Assembly: GCA_036250195.1 (NCBI GenBank)
Contig: JAVHZZ010000003.1
Location: forward strand, 340,075,375-340,139,374
Length of the DNA: 64,000 nt
From: Mixophyes australis
Taxonomy: Eukaryota > Chordata > Amphibia > Anura > Limnodynastidae
Direction: 5' to 3'
Shown here one piece after another: positions 47,671 to 59,059 of the stretch. The translations under genes and the position numbers were made by a program. Positions within the stretch are counted from its first letter, which is position 1. Each line of letters opens with the position of its first letter. Below the pieces are notes generated by a model. That model did no database searches. It was not told the origin of the DNA and saw nothing but the letters and a program-made list of their open reading frames with translations.

Positions 47671-48650
47671 GTGCCATGATAGTGTAGTGGTTATGTATTT
47701 CACCCCCCAATACTAAGTGCAGAAGTTCAAGGCCCCAGGTCAACCCTAAGCACCAATAGAGGTAATAAAACACATTATTAAGCATACTCCTAAAAGTAAA
47801 AAACTATATGCAACTGCTTGTATTTAGCGTAAGATTCGCAAACGCGCTTAATTCGCATTTGTTTGGTGACGTTTTTGCAGCTCCTGTTGCTTTAGTAAAA
47901 CAGTGTTTTTATTAATGTGTGTTTATCTAGGGTTATTATTTGAATACCACGTTATCCATCATGCTGTACATATTAATTGCAACATGGCCAATTTATCAGG
48001 TCTAAGACAGTCATTCAGCTGTGCTAACTAGTTAATGTGCAGTTTGGTGTTGGTGTTTCAATGTGAAGTATAACTCAGTGAATAAAGAAATGAGCTTGCA
48101 ACAACAAGGTAATGAGTTTGAACCCTGAATGATGCGTGTATGTGGCTAACCTTGGTATATTTGCAAGTTTGAGGGTATTTATTCCACTCTGTGACTTAGT
48201 ATATGTTTTGGTGTGTAAGGTGGCTATATGTAATGTTCAACAGTGTTATCAGCTACAACACAGCAAAGCAGTTGTTGGCAAAGACTTTGGATTTCAAAGA
48301 TATGTGAATTCTGTACTGGCAACAGTGGAAAAAGCTAAGTGCTCCACCAAATAAAATTGTAGAAATGGGAGCAATAAATGTTCTATTTTTGATTTGTATT
48401 TATCAACATGGATATATTTCGATATGCATAAATTGTGACTCTGCATGCACCAAATCTTTCTGGGTATCATATTTCCAAGTATTGGCATTTTTCCCCATGT
48501 TTTAAGGGAAACAACTTATGCTAGAAGTTGCTGGTCATCTTTAATTTGTATTCTATTCCCTTGACATCACCACTTGTACAGTGGTGTAGCAGTTAGCCAA
48601 TCCACCTTGCCAGCTTGCTACGTGGGTTCGAGTCCTCACCAGCCCTCGGC
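47671..48650 (+). repeat. three tRNA-like SINE heads
   Basis: Box A/box B pairs occur at 47,671-47,740 (AGTGTAGTGGTTATG with AGTTCAAGGCC), 48,068-48,131 (ATAACTCAGTGAATAAAG with GAGTTTGAACCC) and 48,578-48,650 (TGGTGTAGCAGTTAGCC with GGGTTCGAGTCC). None folds into an obvious complete cloverleaf, so SINE heads are more likely than tRNA genes. Confidence 0.45.
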
Positions 48651-48977
48651 TCTTAGGGATCATTAATATCCTTAGACAATTTGTGTTGCTGTTAAAAGTG
48701 TCCCTGTGGTAATAGTACACTTGTTTTAAATTTGCATAAATCATGTGTGTAAAACCCTGAAATATATTTTCGAGTTATTATATGTCTATTAATATTATTT
48801 GTTCTTGCAAACGCACCATCACCAACTGTCAAATCAGGCATGTAACATATTGAGACTAATGATATTGGTAATTGTTCAGAATGGTTGGAGATTTATCATA
48901 AATATTTATGACAAAGTCTATTGTTTGGGAGACATTTTACATAAAATGAAATACTTACCCATGCAGTGTGCACAGCA

Positions 48978-49245
48978 ATTCCGGCAGTGGAATGAATGTG
49001 GAATGCACTGAGGCAACCATTCCGGCAGCCGGAATGAATGTGGAATGCACTGAGGCAACCATTCCGGCAGTGGAATGAATGTGGAATGCACTGAGGCAAC
49101 CATTCCGGCAGCCGGAATGAATGTGGAATGCACTGAGGCAACCATTCCGGCAGCCGGAATGAATGTGGAATGCACTGAGGCAACCATTCCGGCAGTGGAA
49201 TGAATGTGGAATGCACTGAGGCAACCATTCCGGCAGCCGGAATGC
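48978..49245. repeat. 42-bp minisatellite with palindromic core
   Basis: Six copies of GAATGTGGAATGCACTGAGG, CAACC, then ATTCCGGCAGCCGGAAT. The last part is a perfect 8+1+8 palindrome in the full-length units and is shortened to CATTCCGGCAGTGGAATG in alternate ones. Confidence 0.92.
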
Positions 49246-50021
49246 ACTGTGACCTGGATTCTCCCCATAATGCTGAGGAGATATGTGGCTAGCAGTGTAC
49301 AGGCCTATAAAAGGCAGTCCTCTTTACTGAAGAGGCAGTAAGCAGCAGAGGGCGCTATTTCCAGCTAACTAATTCCGGCATTCCGGCAGTCCCGGATTGA
49401 GGCCAAAGGGCCAAAATAACATCAAACATGTTGCACTTGCGAATTGCATTGATTAGAAAGGGGTATTTAAAGCAAAACAAGCTTAATTTACACAAACATA
49501 CTAATGGAACATTTGTAAGATATGTAAAAGCTCAATAAAATAAAAAAATTTAAAAATTTTTTTTTTTGCCACAGGCAGTCTGTATTGATATGTATGTATG
49601 TTGTGCATATTTCGTTTTGCATTTTAAACGCAAAAGATGCTCCTAAAGGCGTTTAATAGTGGTTTTAGCTAGCTGTATTGGAGTTAAACATGACCCTGGC
49701 CTTCCTTAACTTTTGTGAAAGATTTGAGACAGGAGTGACGTCAGTTTCACTCATCTGGGCAGAGGGAACGCCTACTATTCTCAAGTGAAAAAGCATAACG
49801 CCTACTTTACTCAAGTACTATCTCATCTCCGCCCAGTCCGCGCCTACTCTCCGCCCATTCCCACCCATATGTTCTCAAGTGGTCAGCAGTCATCTCAAAT
49901 CTATTTGCGTTGGAGTTTGAGATTGAGTCGCCTTTTGAGAGCTGTATCTGCCGTGCTTGAGTAGCGTATGTAGTGTTTTGCGCTGCGTAAGCGTCGTTTC
50001 GCGCATGCGCAGAGCCATTTA
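49246..50021. other. right subterminal region of the giant element
   Basis: Non-coding. From about 49,740 it contains repeated CGCCTACT(T/C)TAC/TCTC motifs (four copies to 49,850) and GCGTAAGCGTCG / GCGCATGCGC motifs close to the terminus, which could be binding sites for the element's own proteins. Confidence 0.5.
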
Positions 50022-50062
50022 GCAGATGCGTATGCGTTTGCGAATTTTGATGAATCGGGCCC
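50022..50062 (-). repeat. right terminal inverted repeat of the giant element
   Basis: Reverse complement of the left terminus without mismatch over 41 bases; sequence diverges immediately inside. Confidence 0.95.
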
Positions 50063-51655
50063 ATTATTATTATTAATAATAATAATAATATGTGTATATA
50101 CAGTAAAAAACTGTATGCTTTACTTCTGTACTAGTAAAAATAAATAGTTCACCAAATGCAGCTAAAACTGATTGATTACATGCTGTTATAGATAACAAAA
50201 ATGGCACAAACCAAACTATGCTTGCTGTTGGCCAATTTCATGAAGCATTTTCTTTGTGTACTAGTAATGATCTATCTCATACAATGTGATTTCATTGAAA
50301 TGTGCTACAATAACTGCAATCACAGGAAATTATAAATGTAAGAATGGTACATCCAAGGACTGTATGTCTGTACCCCGAGACCTGACTCTCAATATGCCAT
50401 GCTGTGAAGCTGGTTGGCTGATTTGAGGTAGATGGGCCACAAAGCAATTTGCAATGCGCATTCTCTGCACTTTGCAACAATGCTGTTATCTCAGTGACTG
50501 ACAGGAATAGTGGAGTAGAGACAGAACCAATTCTCCCCTATTCCCCTTATTAAAGTCATTTTATCACTTACCAATAATCATTGTCCGCTGCGATTTGTGT
50601 GGTTCCAAAGCACAATCAGATTTAATAGCAGAATATAGCAGAGTAACAATTCAATAAAAATAAGTACAGCCGATACATACGCAGGCGCTCTGAATTCAGC
50701 ATACAGTCATTCAATATTGAAATCTGTGGTCAAGAAGACTGCATAGTGGACTGACAGCCTGGTTTATAAACAGTTGGTGTTACATTGAAAACAATAGAGA
50801 TGGCTTGGCATGTTACCATTGTTTCAGGTTTCAGGACAGTCTGGTATAATGTAGGTCACTGGTCAGTTCAAACGATGCCCTCCAAGTGTGGGGGTCAGCT
50901 CTCCAACAGCTGCAGACTTATCTTCCAGCCGAATAGCTGGTTCAAACTGGTCTATTTACATTACACACACAATACCATTCTGATCATTAATTCCCTATCA
51001 TCCATAACTCGCATACGCAAGGTGCGATCTCTTGGCCAACAGGAACGGATCTCTGAGGATAAATAGGTGATCAGAATGATACTAAACATGATGTTTCCTG
51101 TATCCTGAACCTTAGATCTCAATAAAGTGCATTTAACATTATTATATTTAACTATAAATTCTAATTCTGACTGTAAGCGACTGTGTGTTGGAACTATTTT
51201 AAGGTGAACTATTTACAAGTGAATGTGTATGTGTGCATTATTTTTCAGTGCGATTGCGTCATAACACGTGGCGTACTAATCACAATCGCACGGTAAAACA
51301 ATATTAACCAATTTGTTTTACTTCATCCAATTATTTGACTTCGACACCCTATAGAGACAGCACTAATTCTCCATGCACGGTGTCAGGCACCTCAGTCCTA
51401 GAACAGTGATTGGCGGTAGGACTGTAGGCTGATTGTTGTGACTCTGCACTTCTCCCTATAATCAAGTACTGTAGACCTCATACCACATTACGGTGAGAGG
51501 ACATTGCTTTCACAGGTGGAATGGAAGATTTAGGTTTCCTACTGATGTATATAACTTTCCACATAGCCAGAGGCCCTAATCTGGGCTTTTCGTCTATTAT
51601 TTGGGACACTACCTGGTTCTCGTCAGCTGACACTCACCCCAATCCCATCAGGGCC
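50063..51655. other. non-coding right flank
   Basis: Starts with (ATT)n/(AAT)n sequence. No gene recognised; AATAAA occurs near 51,119 but without a convincing transcript upstream. Confidence 0.5.
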
Positions 51656-51669
51656 CTCTTATTTGTGCT

Positions 51670-51800
51670 GGCATGTCAGCAGGCGCAGGGTTGAAGGGCA
51701 GGGGGGGCATCTGCCCTCCCCCCACCCCTGGGGGTGCAGTCCCATAGGGTGCTTCCTTTGGCTGGGTCACTGGGCTACCTCCATTTTTTTTCTTTGAAAT
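51670..51800. repeat. interspersed repeat, inverted relative to 26.7 kb
   Basis: GGGGCATCTGCCCTCC and GGCTGGGTCACTGGGCTACC are reverse complements of segments at 26,690-26,790. Confidence 0.6.
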
Positions 51801-52006
51801 GTTTTTTTATAGGCTGTTGAGCCGACTTTCAACGTGTGATACCCCAAATCCTGAGTACCCTGAGGTGTATCTATATGTAAATATATGTGTGTACTCATGG
51901 CTATGTTCATGTACCTGCCCGTTTAGCTGTGGTTACATTTGTTACTTGTTATAAGTGTTTATAAAGATTTAAAAAAAAAAAAAAAAAGATTTCTTGAGAG
52001 AGAAGT

Positions 52007-52212
52007 GACAGTGGGGAGTGGTTGGTGGTTTCCGGGGGTGACAGTTGGGAGTGGTTGGTGGTTCCCGGGGGTGACAGTTGGGAGTGGTTGGTGGTTGCCG
52101 GGGATGACAGTTGGGAGTGGTTGGTGGTTCCTGGGGGTGACAGTTGGTAGTGGTTGGTGGTTCCCGGGGGTGACAGTTGGTAGTGGTTGGTGGTTCCCGG
52201 GGGTGACAGGGA
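52007..52212. repeat. 33-bp minisatellite (6 copies)
   Basis: Unit GTGACAGTTGGGAGTGGTTG followed by GTGGTTCCCGGGG. Being a multiple of 3, it leaves open frames that are not genes. Confidence 0.95.
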
Positions 52213-52836
52213 GAGAGGAGTGTGATACTCAGGACCACTGAGAGAGATCCCTGTGTCTGGATAGACTGAGAGAGAAAAGATAGGGACAGAATGACAATAG
52301 GACAAAGTGATATATAAGCAGATTAAAAGTAAAGTATAATAAGAGAAGTCAGTAAAAGAGAGGTGTGAGGAAAAAGGAAAGTGCTGAAAATAACTAAGCA
52401 GTAGAGAGATCTGTGAATACACCACAGAGACTGAGCTATGTACTGAGGACAGTGTGAGAGGAGAGAGACAAGTTGGAGTTGTACAATAACAGTTATACAG
52501 ACACAGCTCAGTATAACTCCCACCATTACATCACTGACACTGGAAACATCAGCAGTTACTTAGACACCTGTTACTGATCCCAATATACCTGAACTGCTTA
52601 CTGTAAAGAATCAGTTTTTCAGGAAAACTACAGAAATGTTTTACCAACATCTTCTTGTGAAGGTCTACAACCCCTTAATAAAGTGACTATTTATAAAGTC
52701 CAACGGGATAAAAAAATAAAAAAATTAGGGGCCACAATCACGTGCACCCCTTCTACAAATAGTTATTGAAATATTTGATGTAGGTCTTAAAGTTGTATTG
52801 AGAAATTAAGTTATGTATTAATTTTAGGTAATTATA
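52213..52836. other. non-coding
   Basis: Purine-rich then AT-rich sequence without recognisable features. Confidence 0.5.
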
Positions 52837-53047
52837 TCTAATATATAAATGCTTAGTGGCGTCTGTGTGTGTGTGGAAAAAAAAAACAAGTTGCAGCGCC
52901 ACCTGCTGGGCAGAGTTATACACTGACCTACTAAATTCTTAGTGTGTGTGGGGAAAAAAATTCAAAAAGGGCTGAAATTTGGTAGGGCTCAAACTCATTA
53001 TCGTGAGGTAATTTTACCTCATGAACACACATGTGTAGAGGCGTGCG

Positions 53048-53144
<97 letters not shown>

Positions 53145-53479
53145 AAAAAACTATTTTCTCATCCAATTGACCTGAAATTTGGTATACTGACATTATTTGA
53201 CAAAAAAATTAGAATAGTCAAGTCAGTTAACTTCCATCATCCCCCCTTCCCCCCGTGGGAGGGGTAGTAAAGGCTAAATTTACGAGTTGAGGGGTCAAAC
53301 TCATTTTCGTGAGGTAATTTTACCTCATGAACACACATTAAAAAGGGCGCTTGCGTCGGGAAGTAACGATCTTCCCCTGAGGAGGCCTGGGCTAGGTCCA
53401 AATGCATGACAAGAACCTTTTTAAGACCTTAAGTATCTTGATTTGACTAGAATGCATGAGTGTCATGCACGGGTTAACT

Positions 53480-53481
<2 letters not shown>
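52837..53481 (+). mobile_element. probable non-autonomous Helitron
   Basis: Begins TCTAATATATAAATGC after an A and ends CTTG before a T, with a hairpin TGCATGA-GTG-TCATGCA (53,453-53,469) 12 bases from the end. These fit Helitron rules (5' TC, 3' hairpin near a CTRR-like end, insertion between A and T), although CTTG departs from CTRR. Two copies of GAGGTAATTTTACCTCATGA flank an internal (GT)n run. No Rep/helicase coding. Confidence 0.5.
53049..53142. repeat. (GT)n microsatellite
   Basis: About 47 uninterrupted GT units inside the Helitron-like element. Confidence 0.98.
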
Positions 53482-53513
<32 letters not shown>

Positions 53514-55333
53514 AAGATTAATAATTTACTCTGGCAGAAACATCCATAGACATAGAATTCCAATAAGATATCAGTGTTATTAGAATGGCAAATTTAAAGG
53601 TTTGTCAATTGTAAATAGTTTTAAAGTGATAAGATATTGTTTAAAAATAATTGTGCGCTTCTAAAATAAATATCAGAATAATTCTTAATAATAAAAGGAA
53701 ATTAGTTTAGAATACACTTGTGTCATTTTAAATCTCTGTGGATAAATCTCCTGACCTCTCTGGTGCACAGAAAATCTGAAGTGTTGAAACCAGAACGAGA
53801 ACTATCCAATACTGGTAAGGTGCAATTTCAACGTATTACTCTAAATAACACCACACAGGGTATTAAAAACCTCCCAAGATAAAATTTGCCAGCCGACCCC
53901 AAGCAAGTGGTAGGTGGTTTGGGTAGCCTTTGTGCAAACGGAATAATGATGTTGCCACCTCTGTTTAACCTTTAGCTCAATCTCCCTTATGTCTGCAGGA
54001 AAAAGCCATGGAGATTTCAGCTGTCTGTAACACTTGCTGATTGAAAGCAGACATTAGAGTAATTATGTTTTTTATGTAAACAGACTTCCTTTCAAAGGAC
54101 ACTTTGGGCTAGATTTACTAAACTGCGGGTTTGAAAAAGTGGGGATGTTGCCTATAGCAACCAATCAGATTCTAGCTGTCATTTTGTAGAATGTACTAAA
54201 TAAATGAAAGCTAGAATCTGATTGGTTGCTATAGGCAACATCCCCACTTTTTCAAACCCGCAGCTTAGTAAATCTAGCCCTTGTGGTCTTGGCCCAAGAG
54301 AGCACTTGTGTCAATCACTAAGGGGCAATTCATTGGATGTAGTCATAACACACAGGCATGGGTGGCAACTCACCTAGAAATGTTGTCAGGATGCAGGAAT
54401 TAAAAACAAGTAATTACTCTACGTTAATGTTAGATACTTATGTTTAGTGACATAAATTTCTAACTTACTTGGTAACAACCATGCCAGTATATGGTTACAG
54501 CAGGCAAGTATAGCTTCATTTTTTGATGATGGATTCCAATGTCAAAAAGGAAAGTTACTGCACTGGCAATATTTAATTTTAAGAAACAGTATTTTGTGGA
54601 TGCCAGATTAACTTTGTGTAATGTTTTCTAGTATTTCTCAAACTTGGATCAAAAAAATTGTGGGGATTTTTTTGTGCTTTGAGTTTTTATTTTTATATAT
54701 TTTTCACATTGTTAAACTGTGAGAAATTATCAGAACTGGTTAAGTATATGCTTTCAAAATGCTTTCAACATATCCTGTCATTAACTGTATTTGCACACCA
54801 GAGGGCGCTGTTGAATTAGTTTTTAACAATGTGTTATATTATGATCAAGTTATATTTTGCACATTGTGATATATCCATCTTACTAAAAATATACTATTCT
54901 AGGTAGTTTTAAGCTTTTTTAAAATCTTTACTCAGTTAATCAAATGAGAAATCATAACCATTGGGTTCATTTAGAGGTGGACAGTTAGGCATCTATGATG
55001 TACGTAGGAAAAGACACATGTAAGGAAAAGCGTACTAGCCACCATATGTAGAGTCACACTCATTTAGTGATGTAAATAACTGGAGACTGGCAGACCCTGA
55101 GCTTCATAGGACTTTTCCAGTTTCGTAAATTGGGAAGTAGTCCTCTGAAGTCTGCTTATTGCTGAAGTGTTTTGCTCTGATGTTCCCAGTGAAAATAAGA
55201 GTTGTGGAGAACGGTCGCACGCTTCCTCGCATCATTGTCTAAAATGCAATAATTATGTGGATAGCCCTTGATTAGGAAGTTTTGGCTGCAGGTGAGGAGT
55301 TACACTGAGGGACAAGTGATACACTATGTCCCC
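53482..55333. other. non-coding, containing one MITE
   Basis: (AT)n at about 53,482-53,510; AT-rich DNA otherwise. The MITE at 54,106-54,280 is listed separately. No gene recognised. Confidence 0.5.
54106..54280. mobile_element. 175-bp palindromic MITE
   Basis: Two ~70-base inverted halves starting GGGCTAGATTTACTAAACTG and containing GGGGATGTTGCCTATAGCAA. A clear target duplication was not identified. Confidence 0.9.
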
Positions 55334-55627
55334 CAGTGGCGCACGCCGGGGGAGTTTCTGGTTCTCCAGAAACCCCTCCCCTCCGCGAACCAACGGTACT
55401 GTACAGCAGCCGCTGCGCTGTCAAAGAAGCGTCCGCGGCAGTGCTGTATTGTAGTATAATACAGCACTGCCGCGGATGCTGCTTGACAGCGCCGCGGCTG
55501 CTGTAGAATTCAGACTCAACGAAATGGAGCTGCTGCGCATGCGCAGCAGCTCCCTCTCGCAATATTATTTATTTTTTTTCCGGGGGGGGGCGGAAACCCC
55601 CCCTTCTAAATCCTGCGTTCGCCCCTG
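55334..55627. mobile_element. hAT-like MITE
   Basis: Left end CAGTGGCGCACGCCGGG; right end, inverted, CAGGGGCGAACGCAGG; TGTCCCC occurs at both flanks. The interior holds a long palindrome (GCGGCAGTGCTGTATTGTAG with its complement) and GGAGCTGCTGCGCATGCGCA. Confidence 0.7.
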
Positions 55628-55794
55628 TCCCCTTTATTCTAGAACGGGCAATATTCGGCATACTTCTCTCAGGGCAGAGCATTACAAGAGAAGGGAAAAG
55701 ACTTTTACTGGCTATCAGTGAAACAATTCACAAAGCATGTTTAGCAGCTCTGTCCCTAACGTTGTTTGTGGATATATTGTTTTATCTATTTAGG

Positions 55795-57337
55795 CATTGT
55801 GTTAGAAACAACGTTAGATGAAGTGAAAAAAACTGAAAAATTCTTAGAAATTTGGAAGAGTTACATATGCACTGCCCAGAACTACCAAGATTCAGATCAA
55901 TGGCGTAGACGTTCCTTTAAGTGTAAGATGGGGTCTGGCTTTTGAAAAAATATCAGTTTGCGTCAACCACTGGGTAACGTATGACCTAGATACATGGGTC
56001 CCTACAAGATTATTAAACTTATATGTCCATTGTCTGCTCAGTTGCATTTGCCATTATATATGAAAATTCCCAGGGCATGTCACATATCTTTGTTAAAATC
56101 AGTGGCTTGTCGAGATATAACAAAAGACCCTATAAACCTCCCTCAGCCATTGTGGATGGAGAGCCAGAATATGCAATTGAGAACATATTGGACTCCATAT
56201 TGTCCAGAGGATGTCTGCATTATTTAGTCTATTGGAAAGGATATGGACGTGAACAGTGGTCTTTGGTTATTTTTAAGGATGTGCATGCCGAAAGACTAAA
56301 GAAATCCTTTCATTGGCAGTTTCCTGTCACACAGTGCTCATTCGGCTTCCACAACCGAAGACTAAAACACTCACCTGTCCCTCATTAAGCATACCTCAGC
56401 TCCTGGAGTTGACCTAGTACTTTTCTGTCCGTTGCAGTTTCCTATTGCCGCTCAAGCTGCACCTGACTCTGCTATGTTGCTGCTCCACAGGCTATACCGC
56501 TCAAGCTACACCTGTCTCCGCTGTGTCGCTGCTCCACGGGCTATACCGCTCAAGTTACACCAGACTCCATTGAGTAGCTGCTCCACGGGTTATTCTGCTC
56601 CAATCTCCAATCGCACCAATCTCTATTATCGTGCTGTCTGCATCTACTTTGCATTCATCCCTGTGGTCCGACTGTACTACAAGTTGTATCTCTCAAGCTG
56701 CTTGATTTCATCTACCTCTGTTGGCTGGACTGTTCATGCTGCATTTGTTTCTATTGTGTTACTGTATTACGGGCTATTTCACTCAGGCTGCACTTATCGT
56801 TATTACCCTGCTGGCTGGACTGTTACCTGCACCTTTCTTATTGTGCTGCCATACTGTGGTCCCAAATACCTAAGCTGCACTTGTCGCTACCATTCTGCTG
56901 CTGGACTATTCATGCCAGCACTACTCTGTCATTATACTGCTCAGCTGTATTTACTCCAGTTACTCTGCTAGTGGAACTGTACATGCTGCAATTATTCTCC
57001 TTGTGTCAATATACTACAGACTGTTCTGTTCAAACTTCTAGTCATCATTAAGCCGCTACTTGAATTGTTCATCCTGCATCTGTCTTCACTCCACTACTTG
57101 GTTGTAGAGCTTACATCCCAATTATCTCCAGTGTGTCTGCACATCTCTTACACCTACTCCCCTGGGATCTCGCCTGACACTCCTGGTAGGGACCGCGACC
57201 TGCGGATGGACGCCGCTAAGCCCAAATCACCTTGCGGTGATCACTGGTGAATACCATCCGTCCGTTAGACTCCGCGCCCTGCTGGGAGTAGCGCCAAGTT
57301 GGGCAGGTCCAAGAGTCCAGTGTACCAAACCGTGACA
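55795..57337 (+). mobile_element. Ty3/gypsy 3' part with chromodomain and LTR
   Basis: The end of pol is readable: RYMGPYKIIKLICP then HISLLKSV (integrase C-terminal fold, about 55,991-56,110). After a frameshift near 56,130-56,150 comes a chromodomain: VDGEPEYAIENILDS, then YLVYWKGYGREQW, ending near 56,330. This is the chromovirus-type gypsy arrangement, in which the chromodomain directs integration. A stop also interrupts the upstream part near 55,945. After the coding end, about 56,400-57,337 is non-coding with degenerate ~50-bp repeats (GCTCCACGGGCTATACCGCT) and ends GTGACA, probably the 3' LTR. Protease, RT and 5' LTR are absent. Confidence 0.78.
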
Positions 57338-58358
57338 TTTCCAGAAAAAAAAATTTTTTTAGGGGTTAAGAGCAACCTCCAGGGGGCAAGGTAAGGTGAG
57401 CGTTGTGTTCGGATGCTACTCAACACTGGCCGCCCAGTTACTAGGGACACTTCCAAGCAGAGCTGGTAGTTTGAATGTATGATCACATGATTGTGTTATA
57501 ACTGACTCCTGCTGTGTAGGTTTGGCTCCTACAGAACACCCTGATTGGTTGCTGAGTCGAGACGTCACAAGTGAATTTGGCTGCAGAGCTACCAAGTGAT
57601 CACACATTCAAACTTCTAATAATTATGTGGCCAGCAGGCAGGATAAATACTTTGCAGTGGTGCCCCTACATTTGTGCAAGCAGCTGCCCCTGATAGAACA
57701 AAAGTAAATTGTAACAACAAATTTTTATAACGGGACTTTTCTGAATACGGAATACATTTTGAAAAAGAACCCAGTTTTTTCTAGGTATGGTTAAAGAAGA
57801 AGGTATGGTTTTGTCCCACTCCTCCTGGCAAAATGACTGCACCCCAGCACATTCGCATTTCACCTCCAGGATCGTTGACAGCAAAAGGTCAGGAAGTGTA
57901 AACTGCGTTAGTGTTCACTTCAGCTGGCCAGAGCATTTTACAATGAACAACTACTCAGCCTGTTCCTGTCTTGCCATTGCTGCTGATGTAACTCTTTTTC
58001 CCATATTCCTTATGTCAGCTATTAAGGCTCTTGGGTGCTGTATGGTGAAATTTCTTTGCTCTCATCGCCCATAATTAAACCAGACCTACTCTGTAGCACA
58101 GCCATACCCACTTCTTTGCCGGGTAGCTCCTACTACTTTACAGCAATATGCTATACGCCAAAATATGCTAATTTCTGTGAGAGGTATATCACTTTTTAGA
58201 ACTAGAACCCTGCTCTTACCAGTAAAACATCCTACTGTTTGATTTATTTCGTAAGATTTGATTTGTAACTCACTATTGTAATTTATTAAGTATGTATTAT
58301 CATTTATGTCATGTAGGGCTAAAAGTTCAGCAAGTTAAGGCAACAATTGTTTAACACT
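57338..58358. other. non-coding
   Basis: A 95-codon open frame at 57,787-58,074 resembles nothing known. No other feature. Confidence 0.45.
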
Positions 58359-58476
58359 GGGCAGCACAGTGGCTGAGTGGTTAGCACTTCTGCCTTACAG
58401 CACTGGGGTCATGAGTTCAATTCCCGACCATGGTTAATTGGCTGCTATCGAAATTGACCCTAGTCTCTCTCTGTCT

Positions 58477-58520
<44 letters not shown>

Positions 58521-58636
58521 TAGGGAATTTAGACTGTAAGCTCCAATGGGGCAGGAGCTGATGTGAGTGAGTTCTCTGTACAGCGCTGCGGAATCAGTGG
58601 CCCTATATAAATAAATGGTGATGATGATGATGATGA
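58359..58636 (+). repeat. tRNA-headed SINE
   Basis: Starts GGGCAGCACAGTGGCTGAGT, box A GTGGTTAGCACTTCTGCC, box B GAGTTCAATTCCC. Tail with (GT)n, TTTAGACTGTAAGCTCCAAT and CAGCGCTGCGGAATCAGTGG, ending in ATAAATAAATG and (ATG)n. The (GT)n and (ATG)n runs are part of the family as I remember it. The polymerase III boxes are intact. Confidence 0.85.
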
Positions 58637-59059
58637 ACACTCAGTGCAGCACATATAGCATTGAATGTTATAATCTTTTTTCTATGCTACAACTCTCTCA
58701 CATACAACTGTTTTCAAATTCAGTATGTAAAATGGGAGGTGCTTTCACAACACTTTTAAGGGACAAAATAGTAGGTGCTCAAATGTAGCAGGAAAAAGAA
58801 AAGGGACCTGATTCATTAAGGAAAGTAAAGCAAAAAAAAAGGAGTAACTAACTTTGCACCTGGGCAAAACCATGTTGCATTGGAGGGGGAGCTACATTGT
58901 AAATGTGGGAACAGATTTATAGTTGGGGAAGGGCATGTACAAAATCAACTTTAAATTTCAGTGTGAAGCTATCAAGTATTTGTTTGCTACATGAAAAAAC
59001 AACTAGTATTTAACTTATATGCAAAATAATAAACTAATTTGCACCCCTTGCATTATAAC

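Larger units (their letters stand above)
45050..48977. other. right half of the giant element: mostly non-coding
   Basis: No long coding frame. Contains tRNA-like heads at about 47,671-47,740, 48,068-48,131 and 48,578-48,650, a possible minus-strand exon chain (listed separately), and an internal copy of part of the terminal repeat: ATTCGCAAACGC near 47,831. Confidence 0.5.
34212..50062. mobile_element. giant (15.85-kb) Harbinger-like transposon with two Myb/SANT genes
   Basis: Perfect 41-bp inverted repeats, starting GGGCCCGATTCATCAA, lie at 34,212-34,252 and 50,022-50,062, flanked by ATT at 34,209-34,211 and 50,063-50,065. Inside are two divergently transcribed spliced genes with Myb/SANT-like domains, the accessory protein type of PIF/Harbinger transposons, and a 3-bp duplication fits that superfamily. 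I found no DDE transposase. Two readings are open: a large non-autonomous element mobilised in trans, or an autonomous element whose transposase has decayed. Several smaller repeats are nested inside. The ATT duplication is weak evidence because the site is ATT-rich. Confidence 0.72.

Noticed and set aside
48578..48650. Functional tRNA gene
   Set aside because: Box A and B fit, but a paired acceptor stem, an anticodon arm and a T-run terminator are not convincing; a SINE head is more likely.
34211..50063. A 42-bp reading of the giant element's termini (adding T and A)
   Set aside because: The extra pair is complementary, but it leaves non-matching flanks, while the 41-bp reading leaves matching ATT.
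56432..56971. 179-codon plus-strand frame after the gypsy pol
   Set aside because: Lies in the presumed LTR and follows ~50-bp degenerate repeats; no envelope-like features such as a signal peptide and anchor.
57787..58074. 95-codon frame
   Set aside because: Resembles nothing known; no splice or promoter evidence.
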